Source: Pseudomonas rhizophila (GTDB lineage Bacteria; Pseudomonadota; Gammaproteobacteria; Pseudomonadales; Pseudomonadaceae). From it: DNA of 64,000 nt. The translations under genes were made by a program, and so were the position numbers. The notes under the pieces are model-generated. The model ran no database searches and was not told where the DNA came from. It was given only the letters and a program-made list of their open reading frames with translations. The DNA is taken from positions 4,838,230-4,902,229 of the forward strand of contig NZ_CP024081.1 in the NCBI RefSeq assembly GCF_003033885.1, given 5' to 3'. Below are positions 8,122 to 16,795 of the stretch, in pieces (within the stretch, counting starts at the first letter, position 1; each line of letters begins with the position of its first letter).

Positions 8122-9302
8122 CAAAGATTCCTGCTCAACACTAACAGGGCGATATCATCCGGCATCTCCCCTAGCGTGGCTAATCCAAACACTTGACGCA
8201 AGCCTTCCAGGCTGCCGCCCGCTGCGCTTACCCGTTCAGGCAAGGCCGCTTCTTTCTCTTTGAGTGTAGGTTCTGACAAAAGGTCCAGAATGCCATCAGA
8301 CATCAGCGTCAAACTGAAGGTCGGTGGCAGTTCCAGTACGTGGTCTTCGTAGGTGGCCTCGTTGAACAGGCCCACCGGCAAACCACGCCCTTCCAGGTAA
8401 CGAACACTGTCAGGCGTATACAACACAGGCAACGGCAGATGACCGCCGATGCTATAGGTCAACAAACCCGTCTCCTCGTCGATGACCCCACCGACCATTG
8501 TCACGTGTTTGCCCAGCTTACAACTGATCAGGCCCCGGTTGATATGACCAAGGACTTCTGATGGCTTGAACTCAGGCAACGTGCCGTTGCGCTTGGATTC
8601 GAACAGCAGGCGCGTGGTCATGAACTTCAACAGTACCGTCACGAACGCTGACGAAGCGCCATGGCCGGAAACGTCCGCCAGATAGAACGCCACTCGACGT
8701 TCATCGACCCGGAAATAGTCGACGAAATCCCCCGACAGATACAAAGACGGGATGATCTGGTGGGCAAAACGGAAATCGTCGGCGGTCCAGGGACTGACCG
8801 GCAACATGTTCATCTGCACCTGGCGGCCGGCGTTCTGGTCTTCCTGCAACAGGTTCAGGCTGGCTTCCAGCTCGCGGTTGGCAGTTTCCAGCTTTTCGCG
8901 ATAACGCTGGTTCTCCACCAACAGGCGCGAACGGTCCAGGGCCCGGCGCACCGAGTGCTCGAGCACGGCCAGGTCTTCAAGGGGCTTGATCAGGTAATCG
9001 GCCGCGCCCAGGCGCAACGCCTCGACCGCGTCGTTCATCACGCCCGCACCCGAAACCACGATGACCGGAGTCTGCGAGGAAAGCTCGGTGACTTGGCGAA
9101 TGAGTTCGAGTCCGCCCATCTGCGGCATGCGCAGGTCGCAGATGACCAGGTCGGGCTTGTCTTGCTCGAATACCTGAAGACCCTGTTGACCGTTGCTGGC
9201 CTGCAGGACGCTGAAACCACTGTCTTCCAAGTAGGCTGCGAGGCTGGCTCGCACCACTTCGTCATCATCGATTATCAGCAGCGTGGCACTGGTTTTTGGC
9301 AT
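8121..9302 (-). CDS. rssB: Response regulator with PP2C phosphatase domain (RssB)
   Basis: A 393-residue two-domain protein. The N-terminal receiver has the acidic pair IDDDE (11-15), the phospho-acceptor Asp56 in CDLRMP and LIKP near residue 105. A short coiled linker (about 130-165) leads to a C-terminal SpoIIE/PP2C-type phosphatase with ADVSGHGASSAF and MSDGILDLL metal-binding segments. In Pseudomonas, RssB directs turnover of RpoS and acts with the STAS protein RssC, encoded next in an overlapping gene. The start MPKTSATLLIIDDDE at 9302 is chosen because residues upstream are not receiver sequence. Confidence 0.92.
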   Translation of the reverse strand: MPKTSATLLIIDDDEVVRASLAAYLEDSGFSVLQASNGQQGLQVFEQDKPDLVICDLRMPQMGGLELIRQVTELSSQTPVIVVSGAGVMNDAVEALRLGAADYLIKPLEDLAVLEHSVRRALDRSRLLVENQRYREKLETANRELEASLNLLQEDQNAGRQVQMNMLPVSPWTADDFRFAHQIIPSLYLSGDFVDYFRVDERRVAFYLADVSGHGASSAFVTVLLKFMTTRLLFESKRNGTLPEFKPSEVLGHINRGLISCKLGKHVTMVGGVIDEETGLLTYSIGGHLPLPVLYTPDSVRYLEGRGLPVGLFNEATYEDHVLELPPTFSLTLMSDGILDLLSEPTLKEKEAALPERVSAAGGSLEGLRQVFGLATLGEMPDDIALLVLSRNL

Positions 9303-9647
9303 GTGGGCAAACGGCGCCAGAATTAGGTTGGCGTAGCGGGCTGGGCAACTGGGCCTGGCGCTCACTACTGGATTCGCTTTCTAGCCTCTCTGTCGTACCG
9401 GATGTAGGCCCTTGTCCTACACACAGTTACATCAGAGGTGCCCTTCTAAGGCGCAGACGGTACTCCCATCCGCGGGGCGTTTCAAGCTCATGCAGATAGC
9501 CGCTTGCCGTCTTGGTTTGTCAAAGTACAGAGAGTTATAAGAACCGAGCGAAGCGTAACTCAATGGAAGGTTCGATCCCTGCTTAAACAGTGCCTCAAAA
9601 CAAAGAAGGCGGCCCTGAGGCCGCCTTCCTGGGGTTACCGGGCGAAA
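9303..9647. other. Intergenic region rssB-mlaA
   Basis: A gap of 345 bp that should hold the rssB promoter (minus strand) and contains the mlaA terminator at 9593-9627. I see no gene. GGTTCGATCCCTGC near 9571-9584 looks like a tRNA T-arm, but no cloverleaf can be formed. Confidence 0.5.
9593..9627 (-). terminator. Terminator of mlaA
   Basis: Perfect 9-bp stem AAGGCGGCC (9606-9614) / GGCCGCCTT (9619-9627) with a CTGA loop. On the minus strand it is followed by TTTGTTTT. Confidence 0.85.
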
Positions 9648-10337
9648 TTAAAAATCATCTTCGACCTGGCCATCCTTGACCTTGAATTCACGGTTCTGCA
9701 GGAAGGCGTTGCGGATAAACACATACTTGTCGCCACTCACCAGTTTTTCGGCGGACAACAGGCTGGCGCGGGTATCAACGATGTTCAGGCCGAAGATCGA
9801 GTTACGCACCGAGACGTTGTCGATGTAACGATAAGGGGCCGTGTAGTCATCGACAAGCTTGGCCGGCGCGTCACGCAAGGTGCTTGGTCCCAACAACGGC
9901 AGCATCACGTACGGGCCACTGCCGACTCCCCAATAGCCCAGGGTCTGGCCGAAATCTTCATCGCTGCGTTGCAGGCCCATATGGGTGCCCACATCGAAGA
10001 ACCCCAACAGACCGAAGGTGGTGTTGAAGATCAACCGGGCCGTGTCGACCCCGGCTGCAGCCGGCTTGGCCTGCAATACATTGTTGGCCAGATTGCCCAC
10101 GTCGCCGATATTGCGGAACATGTTATGGATGCCGTCTTCGAGAAATTGCGGCGTCACGTACTGATAACCCTGGGCCAGCGGCTTGAGTGCGTAGGTATCA
10201 ACGGTGTCGTTGAAGGTAAAGATCGGGCGGTTGATGCTTTCCCAAGGATCGTCTTCCGTTGCGGCCTGGGCGGCGAAGGGGACTAGCAGGACGCAGGCAG
10301 ACAAACACAGCTGAGCTAGACAATGGCTCCAGCGCAT
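9648..10337 (-). CDS. mlaA: MlaA (VacJ) outer-membrane lipid asymmetry protein
   Basis: A 229-residue MlaA-family protein, the outer-membrane component that extracts misplaced phospholipids from the outer leaflet and passes them to MlaC. A signal peptide (about residues 1-25, ending AQAA) precedes the hallmark WESINRPIFTFNDTVD and LKPLAQGYQYVTP segments (about 32-65). The pore-region Gly-rich GYWGVGSGPYVMLPLLGPS lies mid-protein. No lipobox cysteine is visible at the cleavage site, unlike E. coli MlaA. It is transcribed alone, with its own terminator, and divergently from the HAD gene. Confidence 0.94.
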   Translation of the reverse strand: MRWSHCLAQLCLSACVLLVPFAAQAATEDDPWESINRPIFTFNDTVDTYALKPLAQGYQYVTPQFLEDGIHNMFRNIGDVGNLANNVLQAKPAAAGVDTARLIFNTTFGLLGFFDVGTHMGLQRSDEDFGQTLGYWGVGSGPYVMLPLLGPSTLRDAPAKLVDDYTAPYRYIDNVSVRNSIFGLNIVDTRASLLSAEKLVSGDKYVFIRNAFLQNREFKVKDGQVEDDF

Positions 10338-10478
10338 AGGGAAAACTCCTTGGATTATTCAGGCAAGGGCGCCGAGCCCAGGCGGTAAGGGCGCTAGTAT
10401 AAAGCGGAACGCTTGGATAGACAGCACTGAAAGAGAAGCTGCTCGTAGGATTTTTCCGCACCCGGCGCCTTCATTTCA

Positions 10479-10496
10479 CTGTCATTGGACTGTCAT
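10479..10496 (+). promoter_or_regulatory. PHO box (PhoB site) with -10
   Basis: Two exact 7-bp direct repeats CTGTCAT (10479-10485 and 10490-10496) are separated by 4 bp, the consensus architecture for PhoB. A -10-like TAGGCT begins at 10507, ten bases downstream, which is the spacing expected of a PhoB-activated promoter. The gene served is the HAD-like protein at 10537. Confidence 0.75.
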
Positions 10497-10536
10497 TGAG
10501 GCACGTTAGGCTGCGGAATATTTCAAGGACGTTCCC

Positions 10537-11157
10537 ATGCCCCGCGCCGAAACCCTGCCCCTGCCCGCCCCCAGCCTGACCGCCGTACTGTTTGGCTTGA
10601 GCGGTTGTCTGGTGGATTTCGGGGCAAGGGCGCGACAGTCAGGCGCAGTGCCCACCGAGCATTCGCAGCCAACCCCCGGCGCCCTCGAAAGCCTGCGCCT
10701 TTTGCAGCTTCAGGAGATTCCCTGCGCCTGGCTCGACGAACTGCCACCTGCCATCAGTCATAGCCTGGCTGCTTCGTTACCGGCGTGGATCAAATCGCCG
10801 CAACTTCCCGCAACAAATTATGCGTGGCCGGCCCCGCATGCCTGCTGGCAGGCCTTGATGGCGTTGAACGTCCAGCAATTGGACGGTTGCGTGCTGGTCA
10901 GCGGCGAGCCGCGCTTGTTGCAGTCGGGGCTCAATGCCGGCTTGTGGACCATCGGCCTGGCGTCCTGCGGCTCGCTGTGTGGCCTGGCGCCGAACGAATG
11001 GCAGCTCCTGAGCCAACAGGAACGAGAGACCAAGCGCGCCAAAGCCACCGTGCAGTTGTTCGGCCTGGGCGTGCATTCGGTGATCGATCACCTGGGTGAA
11101 CTCGACACCTGCCTGGCGGATATCAGCCTGCGTCGGCTCAAAGGTGAAAAGCCCTGA
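10537..11157 (+). CDS. HAD-fold phosphonatase-like protein lacking catalytic Asp
   Basis: A 206-residue protein related to phosphonoacetaldehyde hydrolase-type HAD enzymes. The C-terminal GLNAGLWTIGL (131-141), the GL..NEWQLL segment and HSVIDHLGEL resemble that family. However, motif I, normally DxDGxLVD, reads FGLSGCLVDFG (19-29), so the nucleophile and second Asp are replaced by Gly20 and Ser22. The acidic motif IV (normally VDDT) reads VSGE (121-124). It is therefore likely a pseudoenzyme with a binding or regulatory role. A PHO box promoter 40 bases upstream implies induction under phosphate limitation. AAGGA supports the ATG. A DUF4404 gene follows. Confidence 0.8.
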   Translation: MPRAETLPLPAPSLTAVLFGLSGCLVDFGARARQSGAVPTEHSQPTPGALESLRLLQLQEIPCAWLDELPPAISHSLAASLPAWIKSPQLPATNYAWPAPHACWQALMALNVQQLDGCVLVSGEPRLLQSGLNAGLWTIGLASCGSLCGLAPNEWQLLSQQERETKRAKATVQLFGLGVHSVIDHLGELDTCLADISLRRLKGEKP

Positions 11158-11266
11158 CCGAGATCATGCAGGGTGCACGAGGGTGGATTACTCTTAAAGC
11201 AAGCCACGGACTTTTGACGCACCGTCGCGGTCCATGGCTGTGCCTATCAATAAAGGGAGTACGCCA

Positions 11267-11530
11267 ATGCCTGCCCGCGAATTGCAGAAACAACTTGATG
11301 AACTGCGCGAGCAATTGGAACAGAACCCGCCGCTTTCCGAACCGGAGCGCGAGAATCTGCATCAACTGATGATTCAGCTCGAAGCCGAGATCGAACTGGA
11401 TAATTCGCTTCAGAATGCCGACCTGGTCGATGGTGTGAACCTGGCCGTCGAGCGCTTCGAACTGGATCACCCCACTATTGCCGGGACGTTACGCAACATC
11501 GTACAAGCCTTGGGCAACATGGGAATCTAA
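11267..11530 (+). CDS. DUF4404 family small helical protein
   Basis: An 87-residue, highly charged, almost entirely helical protein (repeated LDELREQLEQ-type heptads, about residues 6-45) ending in a hydrophobic HPTIAGTLRNIVQALGNMGI-type segment. It matches the DUF4404 family in length and character; function is unknown. ATG at 11267 is preferred because AGGGAG lies eight bases upstream. It is followed by a strong terminator and lies 109 bp after the HAD-like gene, with which it may be cotranscribed. Confidence 0.8.
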   Translation: MPARELQKQLDELREQLEQNPPLSEPERENLHQLMIQLEAEIELDNSLQNADLVDGVNLAVERFELDHPTIAGTLRNIVQALGNMGI

Positions 11531-11544
11531 ACCCACCAGATGCA

Positions 11545-11577
11545 AAAAAGCCCCGCTATTGATAGCGGGGCTTTTCA
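11545..11577 (+). terminator. Terminator after DUF4404 gene
   Basis: Stem AAAAGCCCCGCTA / TAGCGGGGCTTTT with TTGA loop, followed by T-rich sequence. The A/T symmetry makes it potentially bidirectional. Confidence 0.92.
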
Positions 11578-11601
11578 TTTTTCACGATATGAAATGCAAT
11601 C

Positions 11602-11694
11602 CCCTGTGGGAGCGAGCCCGCTCGCGATAGGTGGCTCAGCCAACATCAATGCTGAATGTGCCTGACTCATCGCGAGCAGGCTCGCTCCCACAGG
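11602..11694. repeat. REP doublet
   Basis: Inverted pair of REP palindromes (CTGTGGGAGCGAGCCCGCTC... and ...GAGCAGGCTCGCTCCCACAG) between the convergent DUF4404 and queF genes. Confidence 0.9.
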
Positions 11695-11699
11695 ATTAT

Positions 11700-12530
11700 T
11701 TATTGCCGGACCAGGCGATGGTTCGGCAGCGGCACCTCTTCGGTACTGCGATACGGGTTGATGTCCAGCCCACCCCGCCGCACATAGCGCGCATACACCG
11801 TCAATTTTTCCGGTTTGAGCAAGCGTTGCAGGTCGAGAAAGATCCGCTCCACGCACTGTTCGTGGAAATCCGAATGCTGGCGGAAGCTGACGATGTAGGC
11901 CAGCAAGCTGGCAGGGTCCAGCGCTGCACCGCGATATTGCACTGCAACGCTGCCCCAGTCCGGCTGGCTCGTCACCGGGCAATTGGATTTGAGCAGATGG
12001 CTGTGCAGGCTTTGCTCCACGATGCGCGAATCATCGCAGCGCAGCAGCTCCGGGCGCGGATGCTCGTAGGAGTCGACGGTGATGTCCAAGTCATCGATGC
12101 ACACGCCGGGTAATGCCACGACCCCTTCACTTTCCACGTCCTTCAGGCTGCGGATGCGCACGCCCACCGGTGTACCGGCGGCCGCCGACAGGTCCTGACG
12201 CAGGGTCGCTTCCAGGCTCGCGGTATCAGCGAAGGGCGTCTGGTTCAGCGAGTTAAGGTACAGCTTGAAGGATTTGGATTCGATGATGTTTGGTGAATCC
12301 GCCGCGATTGCGAATTCACCAATGGCCACCACCGGTTTGCCGGACGGCAGCAGCCATGACAGCTCGAAACAGTTCCAGAAATCCACGCCCTTGTACGGCA
12401 GGGTCTCGGCCGTCAGGCCCAGTTCCGCCCATTTCGCGGTGCGCGGGATCGGAAACAGCAGTGACGGCGTGTACGTGGCGATGTATTCGCTGGATTTGCC
12501 CAGCGGCGAATGTTCGGCTGCGGGATGCAT
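11700..12530 (-). CDS. queF: NADPH-dependent preQ0 reductase QueF
   Basis: A 276-residue enzyme of queuosine biosynthesis that reduces the nitrile of 7-cyano-7-deazaguanine to preQ1. The length marks it as the bimodular (long) QueF type. The QueF motif [11 protein letters not shown] sits at 84-94. The thioimide-forming catalytic cysteine is in [13 protein letters not shown] (Cys184), with Asp191 as proton donor. It stands alone between the DUF4404 terminator region and the cupredoxin gene. Confidence 0.97.
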   Translation of the reverse strand: MHPAAEHSPLGKSSEYIATYTPSLLFPIPRTAKWAELGLTAETLPYKGVDFWNCFELSWLLPSGKPVVAIGEFAIAADSPNIIESKSFKLYLNSLNQTPFADTASLEATLRQDLSAAAGTPVGVRIRSLKDVESEGVVALPGVCIDDLDITVDSYEHPRPELLRCDDSRIVEQSLHSHLLKSNCPVTSQPDWGSVAVQYRGAALDPASLLAYIVSFRQHSDFHEQCVERIFLDLQRLLKPEKLTVYARYVRRGGLDINPYRSTEEVPLPNHRLVRQ

Positions 12531-12591
12531 GACGGAAACCTGACTGAAGAATCAGCCAATTCTATCAGCCTTTGCCCCAGCCTTTGAGTGC

Positions 12592-13113
12592 TTACTGACT
12601 GACTGTCAGCTTGCCTTTCATCCCGGCCTGGTAGTGGCCGGGCACATTACAGGCGAACTCCAGCCGCATGGCCTTGTTGAAGGTCCAGGTCAGCTCGGCG
12701 GTTTTGCCCGGCTCCACCAGCACACTGTTGGGGTCTTCATGGCGCATGCCGGCCTGCCCGTGCCCCATGGAGCCATGGGCCATCCCTTGCTTCATTGCGG
12801 TCGGGGTCAGTTGTCCGCTCTGTTGCATCTTGAGCATTTCCTGCTGATGCTGGGCGTGCATCGCGGCATTGCCCAGGTTGAACTCATGCAGCAACTGACC
12901 TTTATTGATCAGCACGAACCGAACGGTCTCCCCAGCCTTGATATCAAGTGCACCGGGGTCGAAGGTCATGTCCCCCATCACCACATCGATACTGCGACTG
13001 GCCTTGGCCGCCGAGGCAGGCTGGCCGAAATCAAAATGGCCCGGTGACGCCCACGTGGGCGTACTGAGCACCAGTGCAAAGGCGGTCAGGATCAAGCGGT
13101 TTGCCATTAACAT
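12592..13113 (-). CDS. Periplasmic cupredoxin-like copper protein
   Basis: About 173 residues. A signal peptide (ending TWAS, about residue 23) precedes a plastocyanin/azurin-like fold. Ligands visible are the mid-protein His of LLHEFN and the C-terminal ACNVPGHYQAGM (Cys, His, Met), a type I copper pattern. Between them is a Met/His-rich loop (MHAQHQQEM..., MAHGSMGHGQAGM), suited to binding Cu(I)/Cu(II). It is divergent from copRS with a CopR box between them, indicating a copper-induced periplasmic buffer. ATG at 13113 is chosen because AGGAG lies 7 bases upstream; the first in-frame ATG at 13119 is only 1 base from it. Confidence 0.9.
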   Translation of the reverse strand: MLMANRLILTAFALVLSTPTWASPGHFDFGQPASAAKASRSIDVVMGDMTFDPGALDIKAGETVRFVLINKGQLLHEFNLGNAAMHAQHQQEMLKMQQSGQLTPTAMKQGMAHGSMGHGQAGMRHEDPNSVLVEPGKTAELTWTFNKAMRLEFACNVPGHYQAGMKGKLTVSQ

Positions 13114-13184
13114 GTCCATACTCCTGTCAGATTCAGCGTGTGAGAACTCTATCTCTGCACACCTGCCAATCGGCTTACGGATCG

Positions 13185-13200
13185 ATTACAACTTTGTCAG
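13185..13200. promoter_or_regulatory. CopR box between cupredoxin gene and copRS
   Basis: Read on the minus strand this is CTGACA-N5-GTAAT, the motif reported for CopR in Pseudomonas. It lies 72 bp upstream of the cupredoxin gene and 65 bp upstream of copR, in position to control both. Confidence 0.75.
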
Positions 13201-13264
13201 GTAGAGCCACGGCTACGTCCGACGCGGTATAACGCCCTCGTTCCAACAACGCCTTGAGCTGCCT

Positions 13265-13945
13265 ATGAAACTGCTGATCGTCGAAGACCAAACCAAAACC
13301 GGCCAATACCTGCGCCAGGGCCTGACCGAAGCCGGGTTCAACGCCGACCTGGTGGCCGATGGCATTACCGGCCAGCAATTGGCCTTGAGCGGTGAATATG
13401 CCTTGCTGATCCTCGATGTGATGCTGCCCGGCCGCGATGGCTGGCAGATTTTGCAGGCCGTGCGCGGGGCCGGCCTGGATACGCCGGTGCTGTTTCTCAC
13501 CGCGCGGGATGCGGTCCAGGATCGCGTGCATGGCCTGGAGTTGGGCGCCGACGATTACCTGGTCAAACCCTTTGCCTTTTCCGAACTGCTGGCGCGAGTC
13601 CGCAGCCTGTTGCGCCGCGGCAGCTCGACGCCCCAGGAAACCAGCCTGCGACTGGCGGACCTGCGCCTGGACCTGATCCGCCGCCGCGTCGAACGCAGCG
13701 GCCAGCGCATCGACCTCACGGCCAAGGAGTTCGCGTTGCTGGAAATGCTCCTGCGTCGCCAGGGCGAGGTCCTGCCCAAATCCCTGATTGCTTCCCAGGT
13801 CTGGGATATGAATTTCGACAGCGACACCAACGTCATCGAAGTCGCGATACGGCGCCTGCGAATCAAGATCGACGACGATTTCCCCAGCAAGCTGATCCAC
13901 ACCGTGCGGGGCATGGGGTATGTCCTTGAAGAGCGCAACCTGTGA
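13265..13945 (+). CDS. copR: Copper-responsive response regulator CopR
   Basis: A 226-residue OmpR/PhoB-type regulator. The receiver has ED at 7-8, phospho-acceptor Asp51 (ILDVMLPG) and Lys101 (DDYLVKPF). The winged-helix DNA-binding domain covers about 130-224 with [12 protein letters not shown] and the GMGYVLEE ending. The closely linked CopS kinase, the divergent cupredoxin gene and the CopR box identify the copper function. The copS start overlaps this stop codon (GTGA). Confidence 0.93.
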   Translation: MKLLIVEDQTKTGQYLRQGLTEAGFNADLVADGITGQQLALSGEYALLILDVMLPGRDGWQILQAVRGAGLDTPVLFLTARDAVQDRVHGLELGADDYLVKPFAFSELLARVRSLLRRGSSTPQETSLRLADLRLDLIRRRVERSGQRIDLTAKEFALLEMLLRRQGEVLPKSLIASQVWDMNFDSDTNVIEVAIRRLRIKIDDDFPSKLIHTVRGMGYVLEERNL

Positions 13946-15294
13946 GGGGGCGTTGGTCGCTGAGCAGCCGGCTGGCGCTGCTGTTCGCCGCCTGCACCGC
14001 CGTGGTCTCCCTGTTTGCCGGCGTGCTGTTCAGCCGTGGCAGCGAGGCGCACTTCATCGAGCTGGATCAGCAACTGCTCGAAGGCAAACTGATCGGCCTG
14101 CGTCGCGCCCTGCAGGGGCTGGATGCCGAACAAACCCAAAGCCGTCTGGCAGATGAACTCAGTCGCCAGGCCGACCTGGCCTTGCGCATCAAGGATAGCG
14201 ATGGCGTGCGCTGGTACGACAGTTCGCTGCGGATTCCGGCTCAGTTGCCGGAGCGTCCCGGCCTGTCCACCCTCAGCGATGCCGACACTGACTACCGGGT
14301 ATTGAATGCGCCGCTGTACCCCGACCGCACCGACTCGCCGCAACTGACGCTGCTGCTGGACATCACCCACCACCAGCACTTCCTGCAACGCATGCAGCGC
14401 CTGATCTGGCTGACGGTCGGCCTCTCAGCCCTGGCTACCGCCCTGCTCGGGGCCTGGGCCGCCCGGCGCGGCTTGCGACCGTTGCGGCGTATGGGGGCCA
14501 TCGCCGGCAGCGTCTCGGCCCGCTCTCTCAATGCCCGACTGCCGGAAGAACACATGCCCGCCGAACTGGCGGAACTGGCCCACAGCATCAATGACATGCT
14601 CCGACGTCTCGATGATGCGTTTCAACGGCTCTCGGCGTTCTCTGCCGACATCGCCCATGAACTGCGCACCCCTTTATCGAACCTGTTGACCCACACTCAG
14701 GTCACCCTCACCCGCGAACGCTCGCTGGAGGATTATCGCGAAGCATTGCACAGCAATCTTGAAGAGCTGCAATGGATGGCGCAGTTGGTCAACGACATGC
14801 TTTACCTGGCCAAGGCTGACCACGGCTTGCTGGCACCCAGCCGCGAACCGCTGGAACTGGCTCAGGAAGTGGATCTGCTGCTGGAGTTTTTCGCCCCGCT
14901 GGCCGAAGACGCCCACGTCCGCTTGAGCCGTGAAGGCAACGGCCGCATCGACGGAGACCGCAGCATGTTGCGCCGGGCCCTGTCCAATTTGCTGGACAAT
15001 GCTTTGCGCTTCACGCCTGACGGTGGCGAAGTACGGGTACATATTGTCGAGGGCGTTGGGCAGATGCATGTAAACGTGGAGAACAGCGGTGACGGGATTT
15101 CAGCGCACTTGCTGCCGCGTCTGTTCGACCGTTTCTATCGCGCCGACCCGGCCCGCCAGGAAGGCAGCAGTGAACACGCCGGGCTGGGGCTGGCCATCAC
15201 CCGCTCCATCGTCCGCGCCCATGGCGGGCAGATCCGCTGCGAATCGGCCGATGGCTGGACGCGGTTTTTGATTGAGTTGCCGAAGGAAGATTAA
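13942..15294 (+). CDS. copS: Heavy-metal sensor histidine kinase CopS
   Basis: A 450-residue inner-membrane kinase with TM1 at about 11-31, a periplasmic sensor of about 120 residues, TM2 at about 154-173, HAMP (about 174-228), HisKA with His239 in [12 protein letters not shown], and an HATPase with [11 protein letters not shown] and [11 protein letters not shown]. It starts with GTG overlapping the copR stop. It resembles the CusS/IrlS/CopS family, which senses periplasmic copper and controls CopR phosphorylation. Confidence 0.93.
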   Translation: MRGRWSLSSRLALLFAACTAVVSLFAGVLFSRGSEAHFIELDQQLLEGKLIGLRRALQGLDAEQTQSRLADELSRQADLALRIKDSDGVRWYDSSLRIPAQLPERPGLSTLSDADTDYRVLNAPLYPDRTDSPQLTLLLDITHHQHFLQRMQRLIWLTVGLSALATALLGAWAARRGLRPLRRMGAIAGSVSARSLNARLPEEHMPAELAELAHSINDMLRRLDDAFQRLSAFSADIAHELRTPLSNLLTHTQVTLTRERSLEDYREALHSNLEELQWMAQLVNDMLYLAKADHGLLAPSREPLELAQEVDLLLEFFAPLAEDAHVRLSREGNGRIDGDRSMLRRALSNLLDNALRFTPDGGEVRVHIVEGVGQMHVNVENSGDGISAHLLPRLFDRFYRADPARQEGSSEHAGLGLAITRSIVRAHGGQIRCESADGWTRFLIELPKED

Positions 15295-15328
15295 GCCCAA
15301 CGCAAACCCTGGTGGCAAAGAGACTTAT

Positions 15329-15420
15329 CTGTGGGAGCAAGGCTTGCCCGCGATGCAGGCGCCTTGTTTCCCCCGCAGACCGCGTCGTCTGCATCGCGGG
15401 CAAGCCTTGCTCCCACAGAC
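15329..15420. repeat. Large inverted REP pair
   Basis: CTGTGGGAGCAAGGCTTGCC...GATGCA and its reverse complement face each other around a short centre between convergent copS and lolE. This is a different REP sequence class (AAGGCTTGCCCGCGATG) from the others in the window. Confidence 0.88.
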
Positions 15421-15487
15421 ACCTCGCTAAATCCCGTCGCCACCAGAGTCTTCAACAAGCCCTTCTGCCACAGAGGTCTGTGCAGTA

Positions 15488-16732
15488 TCAGGAATAGCGC
15501 AACGCCTGCGCCGGCTCGACCTTCGCCGCACGCCAGGCCGGGTAAACCGTGGCGAGGAAGCTCAGGATGAACCCGGCCGAGCAGATCAGCACTACATCAC
15601 CGCGTTGAAGCTCCGAAGGCAGGTTGCTGACGAAATACACGTCGGAACTGAAAATATGCTGGCCAGTGACCCTTTCCACCCAACCCACTAAATCACTGAC
15701 GTTCAGCGCCGCAATCACCCCCAGCACACCGCCGATCAGCGTGCCGACCACACCAATCACCGTACCCTGGACCATGAAAATCGCCATGATCTGCCGCGGC
15801 GTGGCGCCGATGGTGCGCAGGATCGCGATATCCGCGCCCTTATCGTTCACCACCATGATCAGGGTCGCGATGATGTTGAAGGCCGCCACTGCGACAATCA
15901 TCAACAACAGCAGGCCGATCATGGTTTTTTCCATCTTCATGGCACTGAACAGGCTGCCCTGAGTGTGGGTCCAGTCGTCGGCCTTGTAGTCCGCGCCGAG
16001 ACCCGCGGCGATGTCGCCGGAAACTCGCGGCGCGGCGTACAGGTCCTTGACCGCCAGGCGCACGCTTTGCACCTGGTTGGGCTGCCAATGCTGCATTTGC
16101 GCGGCGTCGGCCACGTGGATCAGCGCCATGGAGCCATCCAGTTCGGCGCCTACCTTGAACACGCCGACCACATTCAAGCGCTGCATCCGCGGGGTGATGC
16201 CACCCGGCGCGGTGCTGATTTCCGGCACAATCAGGGTCAGTTTGTCCCCGACGTTCAAACGAAAGCGCCGGGCGGTGATTTCGCCGATCACCACGCCAAA
16301 CTCGCCCGACTTCAAGGCATCGAGACGCCCCTGGACAATATGCTGGGCGACAATGGATACCTTGCCTTCCTGGGCAGGGTCGATGCCGCTGATCTGGATC
16401 GGTTGCATCGCGCCTTTATGGCTGAGCATGCCTTCCATTTCAGTGAACGGCACGGCAGCGATCACCTCAGGATTTTTCAGCGCCGCGGCAGCCACCGGCT
16501 GCCAGTCGTCGATCGGCTTGACGCCGACGATGGTGGCGTGGGGCACCATGCCCAGGATGCGCGAGCTCATTTCGCGCTGGAAGCCATTCATCACCGACAG
16601 CACCACGATCATCGCCAGCACCCCCAGGGCGAGACCGATCATCGAGGTCATGGAAATGAACGAAACAAAGCGATTGCGGCGCTTGGCGCGGGTATAGCGC
16701 GTGCCGATGAAGATCGATAACGGTCTGAACAT
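15488..16732 (-). CDS. lolE: Lipoprotein-releasing permease LolE
   Basis: A 414-residue inner-membrane subunit of the LolCDE ABC system, which extracts outer-membrane lipoproteins and hands them to LolA. An N-terminal TM (about 25-48, [18 protein letters not shown]), a large periplasmic domain and three C-terminal TMs follow the MacB/FtsX plan. It is a paralogue of the gene at 17487. The start at 16732 (MFRPLSIFIG) mirrors that of LolC. A terminator-like hairpin lies between lolD and this gene, so its expression may be uncoupled in part. LolC and LolE could be swapped; the assignment follows gene order. Confidence 0.92.
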   Translation of the reverse strand: MFRPLSIFIGTRYTRAKRRNRFVSFISMTSMIGLALGVLAMIVVLSVMNGFQREMSSRILGMVPHATIVGVKPIDDWQPVAAAALKNPEVIAAVPFTEMEGMLSHKGAMQPIQISGIDPAQEGKVSIVAQHIVQGRLDALKSGEFGVVIGEITARRFRLNVGDKLTLIVPEISTAPGGITPRMQRLNVVGVFKVGAELDGSMALIHVADAAQMQHWQPNQVQSVRLAVKDLYAAPRVSGDIAAGLGADYKADDWTHTQGSLFSAMKMEKTMIGLLLLMIVAVAAFNIIATLIMVVNDKGADIAILRTIGATPRQIMAIFMVQGTVIGVVGTLIGGVLGVIAALNVSDLVGWVERVTGQHIFSSDVYFVSNLPSELQRGDVVLICSAGFILSFLATVYPAWRAAKVEPAQALRYS

Positions 16733-16750
16733 TCGCGGGGCACCGTATGA

Positions 16751-16787
16751 AAATAAAAGACCCGGCGCTTGCAGCAAGCGCCGGGTT
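16751..16787 (-). terminator. Terminator-like hairpin between lolD and lolE
   Basis: A perfect 12-bp inverted repeat CCCGGCGCTTGC (16761-16772) / GCAAGCGCCGGG (16774-16785) is followed on the minus strand by TCTTTTATTTT. It lies inside the operon, 9 bp after the lolD stop and 18 bp before the lolE start. Confidence 0.8.
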
Positions 16788-16795
16788 TCGGTCGG

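Noticed and set aside
9540..9600. Possible tRNA (GGTTCGATCCCTGC)
   Set aside because: No acceptor, D or anticodon stem can be formed around the T-arm-like sequence.
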